Part shown: positions 44,192-52,081 of the stretch, in pieces
Layout of the letters: the number at the start of each line of letters is the position of its first letter
How positions within the stretch are numbered: position 1 is the stretch's first letter
Source of the DNA: Flavobacteriaceae bacterium UBA1682
GTDB taxonomy: Bacteria; Bacteroidota; Bacteroidia; Flavobacteriales; Flavobacteriaceae
Direction of reading: 5' to 3'
Length of the DNA stretch: 64,000 bases
NCBI GenBank assembly: GCA_002320285.1
Contig: DCKE01000024.1
Coordinates: forward strand, 1 to 64,000
Notes under the pieces: model-generated
Databases searched by the model: none
Told to the model about the DNA's origin: nothing
The model's input: only the letters and a program-made list of their open reading frames with translations
Translations under genes and position numbers: made by a program

Positions 44192-45535
44192 ATGAAAGCA
44201 ATTTTACTTTTTTTTATTTTGATATTTTCCGCAACTTATGCGCAACAAACTAAGACGGTCATTTTTGACGATATTTTATTTTATGACGGTTATGCACCGA
44301 CGGTGACTCAGCCTGTACCAAACGATGTCATTCGTCATCGGAACGATTTGTATTCAAAAAAACTCAGTGCACAACAGTTGGCTGCTTTTGGAGATGAGAT
44401 TACGATTAATGTGAATATCAAAGCGGCTTGTGACAATTATGATCGTATTGGAAATGTCAATTTGGCTTTGGTGCCCAAGGGTCAAATAACCTATATGCTC
44501 GATGACGTTGATGTGGTAAGAATTGAGTTAGGCCGGTACATCACGCCATTTATGAATAAGAATAAAACACCTAACGTTGTTCCCTATTCCTATGATTTAA
44601 ATCATATCAGTCGAATATTTAAGGATCAGACTACCTTGGCAAAATATGATATTTGGATAGAGCTGGAATTGTTTGGAGTGCCCTATAGTGCTCATACTCA
44701 AATTGCCGGTTGTGCTGGGCGAAACGATGTTTTCTATGGAAGTGTTGAAATCGTTTCTAATGTAGTAGTCAATGCAGAAAAGGTCGACGATCTGGTTTTA
44801 CTGCCGTTGTTGATCAAACACGATTTAAATAACTATCAAGCGGGTGCTAGTGACGGGATTGGTCTATCAAAAAAGACGATTACATTTGAATTAGACAATA
44901 CTATTTACAATGCTAAATTATTTTTAATCACATCCAGTCACGGTGCCGGAAATGGGGGTGAGGAATATGTGAGACGTGAACATTATCTGTATTTCGATCA
45001 AAATTTAAAGTTACAGTATAAACCTGGAGGTTTGTCCTGTGAACCCTTTAGAAAATACAATACTCAACCCAATGGCATTTATAAAAATTCACCGCAAACG
45101 GATCAATTTTGGGCCTCTTGGAATAATTGGTGTCCTGGTAATAGTATTCCTACCCGGACTATTGATTTAGGTACACTTGCTGCTGGAACTCATACTGTTG
45201 TTTTAGATGTGCCTGAAGCACAATTTATTGGTAGCGACGGTAAAATTCCAGTTTCGCTGTATATTCAGGCACATAATAAACCTTACACGGCTAGTGTGGA
45301 AGCGGTTTTGATCGCTGATAATTTAAGGTTGTTTCCCAATCCTACTACTAACCTTGTTACTATTATTTCGGATCATGAAATATCTTCGATTGAAATATGG
45401 GATCTAGCTGGAAAAAAGTTGGGGACTGGCAAGGGCAAAGCGATCGATTTATCTACTTATTCGGCAGGTACATATATTATCAAAATCACTTCGCAATCCG
45501 GGAATCAAACACAACATAAGGTGATTAAAAAATAA
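44192..45535 (+). CDS. PNGase F-like glycan amidase with T9SS sorting domain
   Basis: 447 aa from the ATG at 44192, where a signal peptide (MKAILLFFILIFSATYAQ) begins; the upstream 16 codons are not part of it. The PNGase F N- and C-domains are recognisable: IKAACDNYDRIGNVNLALVP (D84, in the CDEWDRY-like motif), ELGRYITPFMNKNKTPNVVP, GGEEYVRREH near 255-264 (equivalent of the catalytic Glu region), and NNWCPGNSIPTRTIDLG near 312. The C-terminal 75 residues (LRLFPNPTTNLVTIISDHEI to the end) form a type A T9SS sorting domain. PNGase F removes N-glycans from glycoproteins, so this may be secreted to the cell surface for host glycoprotein foraging. Confidence 0.85.
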   Translation: MKAILLFFILIFSATYAQQTKTVIFDDILFYDGYAPTVTQPVPNDVIRHRNDLYSKKLSAQQLAAFGDEITINVNIKAACDNYDRIGNVNLALVPKGQITYMLDDVDVVRIELGRYITPFMNKNKTPNVVPYSYDLNHISRIFKDQTTLAKYDIWIELELFGVPYSAHTQIAGCAGRNDVFYGSVEIVSNVVVNAEKVDDLVLLPLLIKHDLNNYQAGASDGIGLSKKTITFELDNTIYNAKLFLITSSHGAGNGGEEYVRREHYLYFDQNLKLQYKPGGLSCEPFRKYNTQPNGIYKNSPQTDQFWASWNNWCPGNSIPTRTIDLGTLAAGTHTVVLDVPEAQFIGSDGKIPVSLYIQAHNKPYTASVEAVLIADNLRLFPNPTTNLVTIISDHEISSIEIWDLAGKKLGTGKGKAIDLSTYSAGTYIIKITSQSGNQTQHKVIKK

Positions 45536-45746
45536 ATAGTCGTTTTTTAAACCGTTTCTAATTATAGCTACTTAGGGAATCATCTGTATAGCTGTTGAAC
45601 CGTTTTTTATTACAAAATTGAGGTTGAAGACAATTAAGTAGGGATTGCCCAGGCATTTATGTAATCGTTAAATACCCAAGACAATCCCAGTTTTAAGTAC
45701 ATTGCGGTACTAAAGAAAAACCAACAAAAAAAAACTATTTATTCAA

Positions 45747-45884
45747 TTAAAGTGTATGCTGAATAATCAGCGGATTTGCATTAATTTCCGCTTGCGGTAT
45801 TAACCATTCCCATCTTTGGTCACCCGCCGGTACAGTCATGACTTCGCCTGCAAGTGTACTGGAATGATTTGCGCCATGATAATC
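45747..45884 (-). pseudogene. SusD/RagB C-terminal remnant
   Basis: Minus-strand frame ending at the TAA at 45747 reads GDQRWEWLIPQAEINANPLI then IQHTL, the conserved C-terminus of SusD/RagB nutrient-binding lipoproteins (W-W-IPQ-EI-ANP-I-Q). The open part covers 45 residues; further upstream the sequence has stops and frame changes. No SusC gene or other SusD part is visible. It lies next to a surface PNGase-like enzyme, as if a glycan-utilisation locus once stood here. Confidence 0.65.
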
Positions 45885-45971
45885 CTATATTTTGATCTCT
45901 ATTTAATAGGGGTCCGGTATAACATGGCGTCCGGGTCAAGCAGCTGCAGGTCTGATTTCAGTAAGGTTACC

Positions 45972-46019
45972 GAAACAACGAAACAACGAAACAACGAAAC
46001 AACAAAACAACAAAACAAC
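45972..46019. repeat. 8-bp tandem repeat (GAAACAAC x4, AAAACAAC x2)
   Basis: Six tandem 8-bp units at 45972-46019, ending 16 bp before the ATG of the lipoprotein gene at 46036. The repeat lies in the presumed leader or promoter of that gene. Confidence 0.9.
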
Positions 46020-46035
46020 AAATAGACTTTTAAGG

Positions 46036-47010
46036 ATGCAAAAATTATTGACGTTAGTCGTATGTGGGTTAGTAATGACTTCCTGCGCAACAGTTTTGAA
46101 TAAAAAAACTTATATCATGCCCGTTTCAAGTAATATCGTACCAGCCAAGGTCAAGGTTTATGATCAGGTTTATGAATTACCAGCTGATGTAGAAGTCACC
46201 AGATCAAATAAGGATCTGAATATGATACTGATCGCAGATAGTGTAAATATAGCATATACTATTAAGCCGCGTTTATCCGCTATATTTTTATATATGAATC
46301 TGGTGGGGGAACTAGCCGCTCCAATAAATTATGCCGTTGACCTGACCAATCATAAACGGTTTTATTACGGCAATAAAGTTTTTCTTAATACAGCAGATAC
46401 GCTTAGGATTTACGAAGGAAGTATGGCTATAAAACAGCGTCGATACTTCGGTAAAGAATTTCGTAAAAACAAAGGAGATATTTTTTTTAGAGTATCAATT
46501 CCAGCTTTAAATTCATTTGTTCTGAAACCGAGTCAGGAACCGATCAAGCACAGAACAGGAATTTTTGGTATTTCTTTAGGTTTTGATTATTACTATAAAA
46601 CCAATCAATATTTAAGTACTTCAGGGACTTATGTAGCAAGTAAAACACCTCCTCCATTTGGTGATTATGAAAATATAGAGTCTGCCTATTGGAGTCTCTC
46701 AAACAACCATAAATGGAATAGGTGGAATCTGGGTTATGGAGTTTCCTATTCGCATAATATGTGGAAATTCGACAATTCTGGCTATGATATAGATGTCAAT
46801 TCACCAGACCATATTTCAATTACTAAAACTAGTTATGCCTTGGGCCTTGTTTTTCCGGCCTCCTTTCAGTTAAACAAACTTTTTAGTTTTGGATTGACTT
46901 ATCGTCCTAGTTTTTATCATTTGGGATCCAATCACAAAGTGGAATACGAACATTTGATCAGTTTTGAAGCAATTCTTAAATTGCCAATCAGACAGAGTAA
47001 AAGTAGTTAA
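46036..47010 (+). CDS. Lipoprotein with possible beta-barrel C-terminus
   Basis: 324 aa. Lipoprotein signal (LLTLVVCGLVMTSC, cysteine at about 17). The first part has a PEGA-like stretch (IVPAKVKVYDQVYELPADVE). From about residue 170 the sequence alternates in strands (FGISLGFDYYYKTNQYLSTS, LGYGVSYSHNMWKFDN, ALGLVFPASFQLNKLFSFG, LTYRPSFYHLG), as expected for an outer-membrane barrel. Family not recognised. The 8-bp repeat directly upstream could make its expression variable. Confidence 0.7.
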   Translation: MQKLLTLVVCGLVMTSCATVLNKKTYIMPVSSNIVPAKVKVYDQVYELPADVEVTRSNKDLNMILIADSVNIAYTIKPRLSAIFLYMNLVGELAAPINYAVDLTNHKRFYYGNKVFLNTADTLRIYEGSMAIKQRRYFGKEFRKNKGDIFFRVSIPALNSFVLKPSQEPIKHRTGIFGISLGFDYYYKTNQYLSTSGTYVASKTPPPFGDYENIESAYWSLSNNHKWNRWNLGYGVSYSHNMWKFDNSGYDIDVNSPDHISITKTSYALGLVFPASFQLNKLFSFGLTYRPSFYHLGSNHKVEYEHLISFEAILKLPIRQSKSS

Positions 47011-47232
47011 AAGTACTAATTTACACTACAGGTGTATATATGGATGAAATGAAAAATAGTTTTTAATTTACGCGTTGTTCACTCGACTACACTTTTAATT
47101 ACAGGTCTTCGCATTTTTGATATTCTTTATTTTGTATCTGTGAACTCGAAATTTTTCTTGATAAACCAATGAGAATTGTCCCTAATTCCAAGATTGAATT
47201 GTTATCAATAAAATTTCTAAATTTCACAAAAG

Positions 47233-47568
47233 ATGAAAAAATTCGCATTTATTTTTAGATTAAATAGCGCTAGCGCTGTAGTGCCAAGCGCTGAACAATT
47301 ATCTGAACGCCTTGCTTGGTTGAGCGATCTAACAGACAATCAAACCGTGATAGACCGGGGCAATACACTACTATCTACTCCTGCAAGGCGGATTGATGCC
47401 TAGAGGGTAATTGAAGAGGGCGTTCACGATGACCATACCTTTTTTATCAGTGGCTATTTGGTCATACAAGCTCAAGATATCGATCAGGCTGTGACTATAG
47501 CATTAAGCAATCCCATTTATAAGGTGGGCGGCACTATAGAGGTGCGGGAAGTCGTTCAACGACCTTGA
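47233..47568 (+). pseudogene. YCII-family gene with in-frame amber codon
   Basis: From ATG 47233 the frame reads MKKFAFIFRLNSASAVVPSA, then SEQ-type helix, to a TAG at codon 57 (47401), and continues in the same frame to TGA at 47568. The second half (HTFFISGYLVIQAQDIDQAV, NPIYKVGGTIEVREVV) matches the YCII-related fold. Changing TAG to CAG (Gln) would restore a 111-aa protein. The rest of 47011-47734 has no other feature. Confidence 0.75.
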
Positions 47569-47734
47569 TCCAGGCTTTTTTTGTATATTGGTGCCAATTG
47601 ATAAATGATTTATTAGCGTTTGTTCATTGTTTAGTAATCGAGAATCAAAGCGGTTTGCTTATTGTCGATTAAAAACTTATTGAAAAGCCGCCAATTGAGG
47701 TATTTTTCAGCATTAATTCATAGGTAAAATTAAG

Positions 47735-48595
47735 ATGGAGCAAGTTATTGCAAAAGATGGAACTCATCTACTGGGCATAAAAGAAGGAGTAAGCCAAGAC
47801 TTCGTGTTAACGGTTCGTTTTTCGGAATACACCGTTTTTCTAATCAAAAAAGGGAAAGGTACTTTTTATGCAGATTATAATTCCTTTCCCTTTTCAGGCC
47901 CTATACTGCTATTTGCCACCCCTATGCAAGGTTTGTCTATAGTGTCCGAAGGGGAGCTGGAGTTTTTTACCTTACAGTTTCATTCAGATTTTTACTGTAT
48001 AGAAACCCATCGCGATGAGGTTGCTTGTAATGGACTCTTATTTAATTCTATATATATTGATCCTACTGTTGAAATTTCATCAAGCGATTGGTCTGTTTTT
48101 GATCAAATTATAGAACAAATAGGCTGTGAAATCAAAGATAGCGAAAGCTCAGAGATGGTATTACGATCGTATTTGCAACTAGTGCTGGCAAAATCGAGTA
48201 GTATTAAATTGAAAACTGAAAAGAAAGTAGCTTTGTACCGCATAAAAGATGAAAAGATGGAATTGTTTCGCGATTTGTTAAACCGTCATTTCTTACGGCT
48301 ACATCGACCAATGGATTATGCTGAACTACTACAAATTTCTGCAAATTCATTGAGTAAAAGATCGGTCAAATATTTTGGAAAATCTCCCTCTCAATTGATT
48401 CAAGAGCGTTTGATACTCGAAGCCAAAAAAAAACTACACCTTACCACCAGCAGTATCAAAGAAATCGCTTTTCAAATGGAATTTTCTGACGAATATTATT
48501 TTAGCCGGTTTTTTAAAAAACACACCCTAGTTTCGCCTCAAGAGTTTCGAAATCGGGCAGGGATTTCCGAAGTGGCATATTTGTCTAAGGAATAA
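47735..48595 (+). CDS. AraC-family regulator upstream of RclC-like gene
   Basis: 286 aa. Cupin-like sensor region (LTVRFSEYTVFLIKKGKGTF, GPILLFATPMQGLSIV) and the AraC double HTH (PMDYAELLQISANSLSKRSV, IKEIAFQMEFSDEYYFSRFF). It ends HTLVSPQEFRNR and a short tail. Four cysteines lie in the sensor region. It is 153 bp upstream of a DUF417 gene on the same strand, an arrangement that recalls RclR-RclC of E. coli. That parallel is inference. Confidence 0.85.
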   Translation: MEQVIAKDGTHLLGIKEGVSQDFVLTVRFSEYTVFLIKKGKGTFYADYNSFPFSGPILLFATPMQGLSIVSEGELEFFTLQFHSDFYCIETHRDEVACNGLLFNSIYIDPTVEISSSDWSVFDQIIEQIGCEIKDSESSEMVLRSYLQLVLAKSSSIKLKTEKKVALYRIKDEKMELFRDLLNRHFLRLHRPMDYAELLQISANSLSKRSVKYFGKSPSQLIQERLILEAKKKLHLTTSSIKEIAFQMEFSDEYYFSRFFKKHTLVSPQEFRNRAGISEVAYLSKE

Positions 48596-48748
48596 GCATT
48601 TTCGTCCATGTTTTGATCAAGGAATATCGAGTAAGTTTGTTTTTATTATATTCAATTGAATATATAGCGCAATTGTCAGAATTACTTTTTTGAACTAAAA
48701 GGAAAGCATTTTGCTGTTGTAAACTATGGAAGAAAACAAATTTTCATT

Positions 48749-49330
48749 ATGATATTAAAGATTATTACCCGGTTAGCAGGTTTGCAAAAGTCGTTTATCA
48801 ACCTGCTTAGAATAGCAATTTTTTTGGTTATGATTTGGATTGGAGGTTTAAAAGCTTTTCATTACGAAGCTGATGGGATTGTTCCATTTGTTGCAAATAG
48901 TCCTGTGATGAGTTTTTTTTTAAACAAGCCTGCACCCGAGTACCAAGAATACAAAAACCCAGAAGGTAAAGAAGTGGCTAAAAATATTGCTTGGCATCGT
49001 GATAATGGTACTTATACTTTTTCCTATGTGCTTGGAACTGTAATTGTGTTGATAGGACTTTTGGTTTTGTCCGGAATTGGTTTTCCAAAAATAGGGTTAA
49101 TCGGAGGACTCTTGACCTTTGGGATGTCGTTGGTGACCCTTTCTTTTTTAATAACAACACCAGAGGTCTATGTGCCTAATTTGGGAGGCGATTTTCCAAC
49201 GGAGCATTATGGATTCCCCTTTCTATCTGGGGCAGGGAGATTGGTGCTAAAAGATGTGATTATGATGATCGGAGGACTGATCTGTGCTTCCGAAAGTGCG
49301 CAACGCCTACTTCAAAATAAGTCGCGATAG
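48749..49330 (+). CDS. DUF417/RclC-like inner-membrane protein
   Basis: 193 aa, four predicted membrane helices. FINLLRIAIFLVMIWIGGLK, AFHYEADGIVPFVANSPVMS, FSYVLGTVIVLIGLLVLSGI and LTFGMSLVTLSFLITTPEVY match the YkgB/DUF417 family, which includes RclC of the reactive-chlorine resistance system. Possible role in oxidant resistance is inferred. A strong terminator follows. Confidence 0.85.
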   Translation: MILKIITRLAGLQKSFINLLRIAIFLVMIWIGGLKAFHYEADGIVPFVANSPVMSFFLNKPAPEYQEYKNPEGKEVAKNIAWHRDNGTYTFSYVLGTVIVLIGLLVLSGIGFPKIGLIGGLLTFGMSLVTLSFLITTPEVYVPNLGGDFPTEHYGFPFLSGAGRLVLKDVIMMIGGLICASESAQRLLQNKSR

Positions 49331-49350
49331 CATTTAGTAGATACTATGGT

Positions 49351-49393
49351 AAAGAAAGGATTTTTGACTGTCAAAGCCGAGAATCCTTTCTTT
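49351..49393 (+). terminator. Hairpin terminator of the RclC-like gene
   Basis: Twelve-bp stem AAAGAAAGGATT/AATCCTTTCTTT, then T7; it also serves the convergent reductase gene. Confidence 0.85.
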
Positions 49394-49398
49394 TTTTA

Positions 49399-50112
49399 TT
49401 ATAGACCTTTTTTGCCAAGAGCCCAAAAGGGTTGAGAAAATATGTGGTGCGATGAAATTCCCTTTTGTTTGAGAAGCATCCTGGTTTGTTGTATGGTTTT
49501 GGCATTGCCAATCAGGTAAAAATGTATTGGTGCAGCACCGATAAAATACTGTTCAAAAAATAAGTTTAGACCTTGTTCTATCTGACCTTTTCGCACGCTG
49601 ATTGCCGGTTTAAATAACTCCGTAACGATGGAAGTGTTGATCGGATTGTTTTCGGAGATTACATAACACCGCTGTTGCGAGGTCTTGTATTCTTCGATCA
49701 TATTGATCGCAAATCCCAATCCGGTCTCATCGGTTACAACGACGTGAATGTCTGCTTCTCCCTGTAGAGGCACTCGTCCTCGTGGAATCACCATTTTTAG
49801 CTGATCACCGATCTTAAGTTGATCGATATAATCATTGCCCAATGTACCTTTATGTATGTGGAAAAGTATATAAAAGCAATTGGGTTGGTCTTTTATGGCG
49901 ATAGGTGTATAATTTCTGAATTCCGTATCGCTGACACGGATACTGATAGCATCGCCAAATTTACAAGTAGGCATGGACGTTAGTGATTCAAATTCTATTT
50001 TAAGCAGTTCGGTAGTCCAAGGTTCTATCGCTACAATCTTACATTCAAAGTACAAGCTTTTCAACAAGCTTTCCATGGCGTTAGCCATCCATTTAGGCAT
50101 TTTTGACATCAT
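49399..50112 (-). CDS. Siderophore-interacting (FAD-binding) reductase
   Basis: 237 aa. SIP family: FGDAISIRVSDTEFRNYTPI-type FAD-binding stretch, LGNDYIDQLKIGDQLKMVIP, HVVVTDETGLGFAINMIEEY, and the C-terminal SQPFWALGKKGL (the SIP-type W-GK end). Such proteins reduce ferric siderophores in the cytosol to release iron. It lies 103 bp downstream of an AraC gene on the same strand; the pair may form a transcript. Confidence 0.82.
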   Translation of the reverse strand: MMSKMPKWMANAMESLLKSLYFECKIVAIEPWTTELLKIEFESLTSMPTCKFGDAISIRVSDTEFRNYTPIAIKDQPNCFYILFHIHKGTLGNDYIDQLKIGDQLKMVIPRGRVPLQGEADIHVVVTDETGLGFAINMIEEYKTSQQRCYVISENNPINTSIVTELFKPAISVRKGQIEQGLNLFFEQYFIGAAPIHFYLIGNAKTIQQTRMLLKQKGISSHHIFSQPFWALGKKGL

Positions 50113-50215
50113 TGAAAATTTGGAGGGTCAATCGATTATCTTAACCCCGATTTAAGATGTAAAATAACGGAAGGCTTCTTATTTAGACAAGGTATAAATA
50201 GCGGTAATGGTTGGA

Positions 50216-51091
50216 CTATTCGCGGTATCTTTTTCGGAAGGAAGAGGGGGATTCCGCAGTTGTTTTTTGAAACAGACGCGAAAAATAAGTGTGATCGTGG
50301 AATCCCAATTCGTAAGCTATCTCCTTTATCGTATTATCGGTATAAAACAACAATCTTTTCGCTTCAATAAAAACTTCTTGTTGAATCCAATAAGTCAATG
50401 AAAATCCCGTATGCCCTTTTAAACTCTCGTTGAGGTAAGAAGTACTTACATTTAAAATTTCAGCATAGTCCTTGGGTTTCTTGATGGTTTTATACTGAGC
50501 TCTTACCAAGGCTCTAAACTGACTGCTAAGCATACTGGCCCTATTTTCTTGCGTCGCAGGCTGAACATTCGAATCTTCAAAATAGAACTGATTAAACAAA
50601 GTGAGAAATCCATCTACTAACACTAGGTTGGTAGTGGGTAAATCACAGTGAATTTTTTGATAGTTTATCGTCTTGTCCATCAGTTTGAGAAAGCTCACCA
50701 TAATTTCATTTTGTGCCGTTTTAAGCGGTTTGATGCTGCGATGCATCAACGATTCTTCGAGCTGGGCTTTGTTTTTCGAATTGACCAAGTTAGCATCAAT
50801 GGCTAAGGACCATGCTTTGACATTTTTGATGTGACTGGCATAATGAACTTGACCGGGAAGTATATATCCCATTGCATTCCCCTCAATAAGTATTTCTTTA
50901 AAATCAACAAACATAGAAACGGTTCCCTGCTGTTGAATATAAAATATATAATAGGAGTCGCGGTGCGTAAAACGCATCATGTGATGATCGTTTAACGGAT
51001 CTTCATTATTGATTTTATATACCTGGATTCCAATTTTACGATCGTGTAAATGATTTAAAGGAATGTTTTTTATTGGTCTTTTTGATGACAT
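50216..51091 (-). CDS. AraC-family regulator upstream of siderophore-interacting reductase
   Basis: 291 aa. Sensor part with a cupin-like pattern (DSYYIFYIQQQGTVSMFVDF), then the AraC double HTH: KDYAEILNVSTSYLNESLKG and IKEIAYELGFHDHTYFSRLF, ending TTAESPSSFRKRYRE. It may regulate the iron-reductase gene on the same strand, by position. Confidence 0.87.
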   Translation of the reverse strand: MSSKRPIKNIPLNHLHDRKIGIQVYKINNEDPLNDHHMMRFTHRDSYYIFYIQQQGTVSMFVDFKEILIEGNAMGYILPGQVHYASHIKNVKAWSLAIDANLVNSKNKAQLEESLMHRSIKPLKTAQNEIMVSFLKLMDKTINYQKIHCDLPTTNLVLVDGFLTLFNQFYFEDSNVQPATQENRASMLSSQFRALVRAQYKTIKKPKDYAEILNVSTSYLNESLKGHTGFSLTYWIQQEVFIEAKRLLFYTDNTIKEIAYELGFHDHTYFSRLFQKTTAESPSSFRKRYRE

Positions 51092-51498
51092 GGCGTAACA
51101 GCTAAGAACCGTAAATATAGGGAGGAAAATCGAATTCCTCTACCGTAAAGCTGATTTGTCAATGGTGGTTTTATAATTAAAAATAAAAAGGGATGAGTCA
51201 ATATTTTAAGCAAGTAATATTAATGATTAACTTCACAATAAGTTAATTTTTTATTTTTAACAATTTGATAGTCAGCTGTGTCTGTTTTTTTGTATATTTA
51301 AATGATTGAGGAAGACAACTGTGAAATGGCGTCTTTTGTCAAGGTATTTCACTTCTACCATGCATTTAATTTTAGTGCATATCTTATACTAAACTTAGGA
51401 AAAATAAAGTCTGGTTTGACTATTTAAGACGGGGGTTTTAAGGAAAAGGCACGGTTTACTAAGTTAGGCTGTTTATTTACTTATAAAATGGAACCGTT
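51092..51498. other. Intergenic region, 407 bp
   Basis: Lies between divergent AraC and T9SS protein genes. AT-rich, with no open frame, strong hairpin or clear TAnnTTTG box seen. Confidence 0.6.
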
Positions 51499-52077
51499 AT
51501 GAAAAATATACTTTTATTTTTTTTCTCAACTATGTCTTGTTATTCACAATGTCCATGTGTACAGTCGGCTGTAATTGGTGTTAATGAGGGGGCGTCGATT
51601 AGTCATAATAACATCGTTGTAGCGATGGATGATATCGTTATTACACTTGGAGAAACCGTAGCGCTATACGCCAAAAAGAGTAGTGGCGAATTGATTTGGT
51701 ATAGCAAAGGAAGAAGAATTGATGAAAATATTGTTAAACCTTACGAAACCACTGAATATACGGTACAATCTGTCTTGGAATCTTGCCCAGATGCTTATGA
51801 TAACGTCGTTGTATACGTAGAAGAGTTTCCAACGACTAAGTCCGTCTATGTGTTTCCTAATCCAACGTCTGATCAACTAAGCATAGTGACAGCGGACAAT
51901 TCTATAAGGGAAGTTCGACTCTATGATCTGAACGGTCGTCAATTGCGGTATTATGATTTTGTCGAATTGGCTCAACAGCATATTATGGACCTTACTTTTT
52001 TGAATACGGGGATTTATCTGATTAAAATTGTATGTATCGGTGGGGATGAAGTAGTCAAAAAGATCATTAAAAATTGA
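51499..52077 (+). CDS. Secreted protein with T9SS type A sorting domain
   Basis: 192 aa. Signal peptide (MKNILLFFFSTMSCYSQ), then an Ig-like part (MDDIVITLGETVALYAKKSS, ELIWYSKGRRIDENIVKPYE, TTEYTVQSVLESCPDAYDNV). The C-terminus is a T9SS type A domain (VYVFPNPTSDQLSIVTADNS, LYDLNGRQLRYYDF, LNTGIYLIKI). It probably reaches the outer surface. It ends 4 bp before the next start and is almost surely cotranslated with the PLD-RHS gene. Confidence 0.8.
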   Translation: MKNILLFFFSTMSCYSQCPCVQSAVIGVNEGASISHNNIVVAMDDIVITLGETVALYAKKSSGELIWYSKGRRIDENIVKPYETTEYTVQSVLESCPDAYDNVVVYVEEFPTTKSVYVFPNPTSDQLSIVTADNSIREVRLYDLNGRQLRYYDFVELAQQHIMDLTFLNTGIYLIKIVCIGGDEVVKKIIKN

Positions 52078-52081
52078 CGTG

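Noticed and set aside
45816..46090. Frames covering the SusD remnant and the 8-bp repeat on both strands
   Set aside because: They translate the tandem repeat (RNNETTKQ-like, FCCFVVS-like) and remnant DNA; no promoter or protein features.
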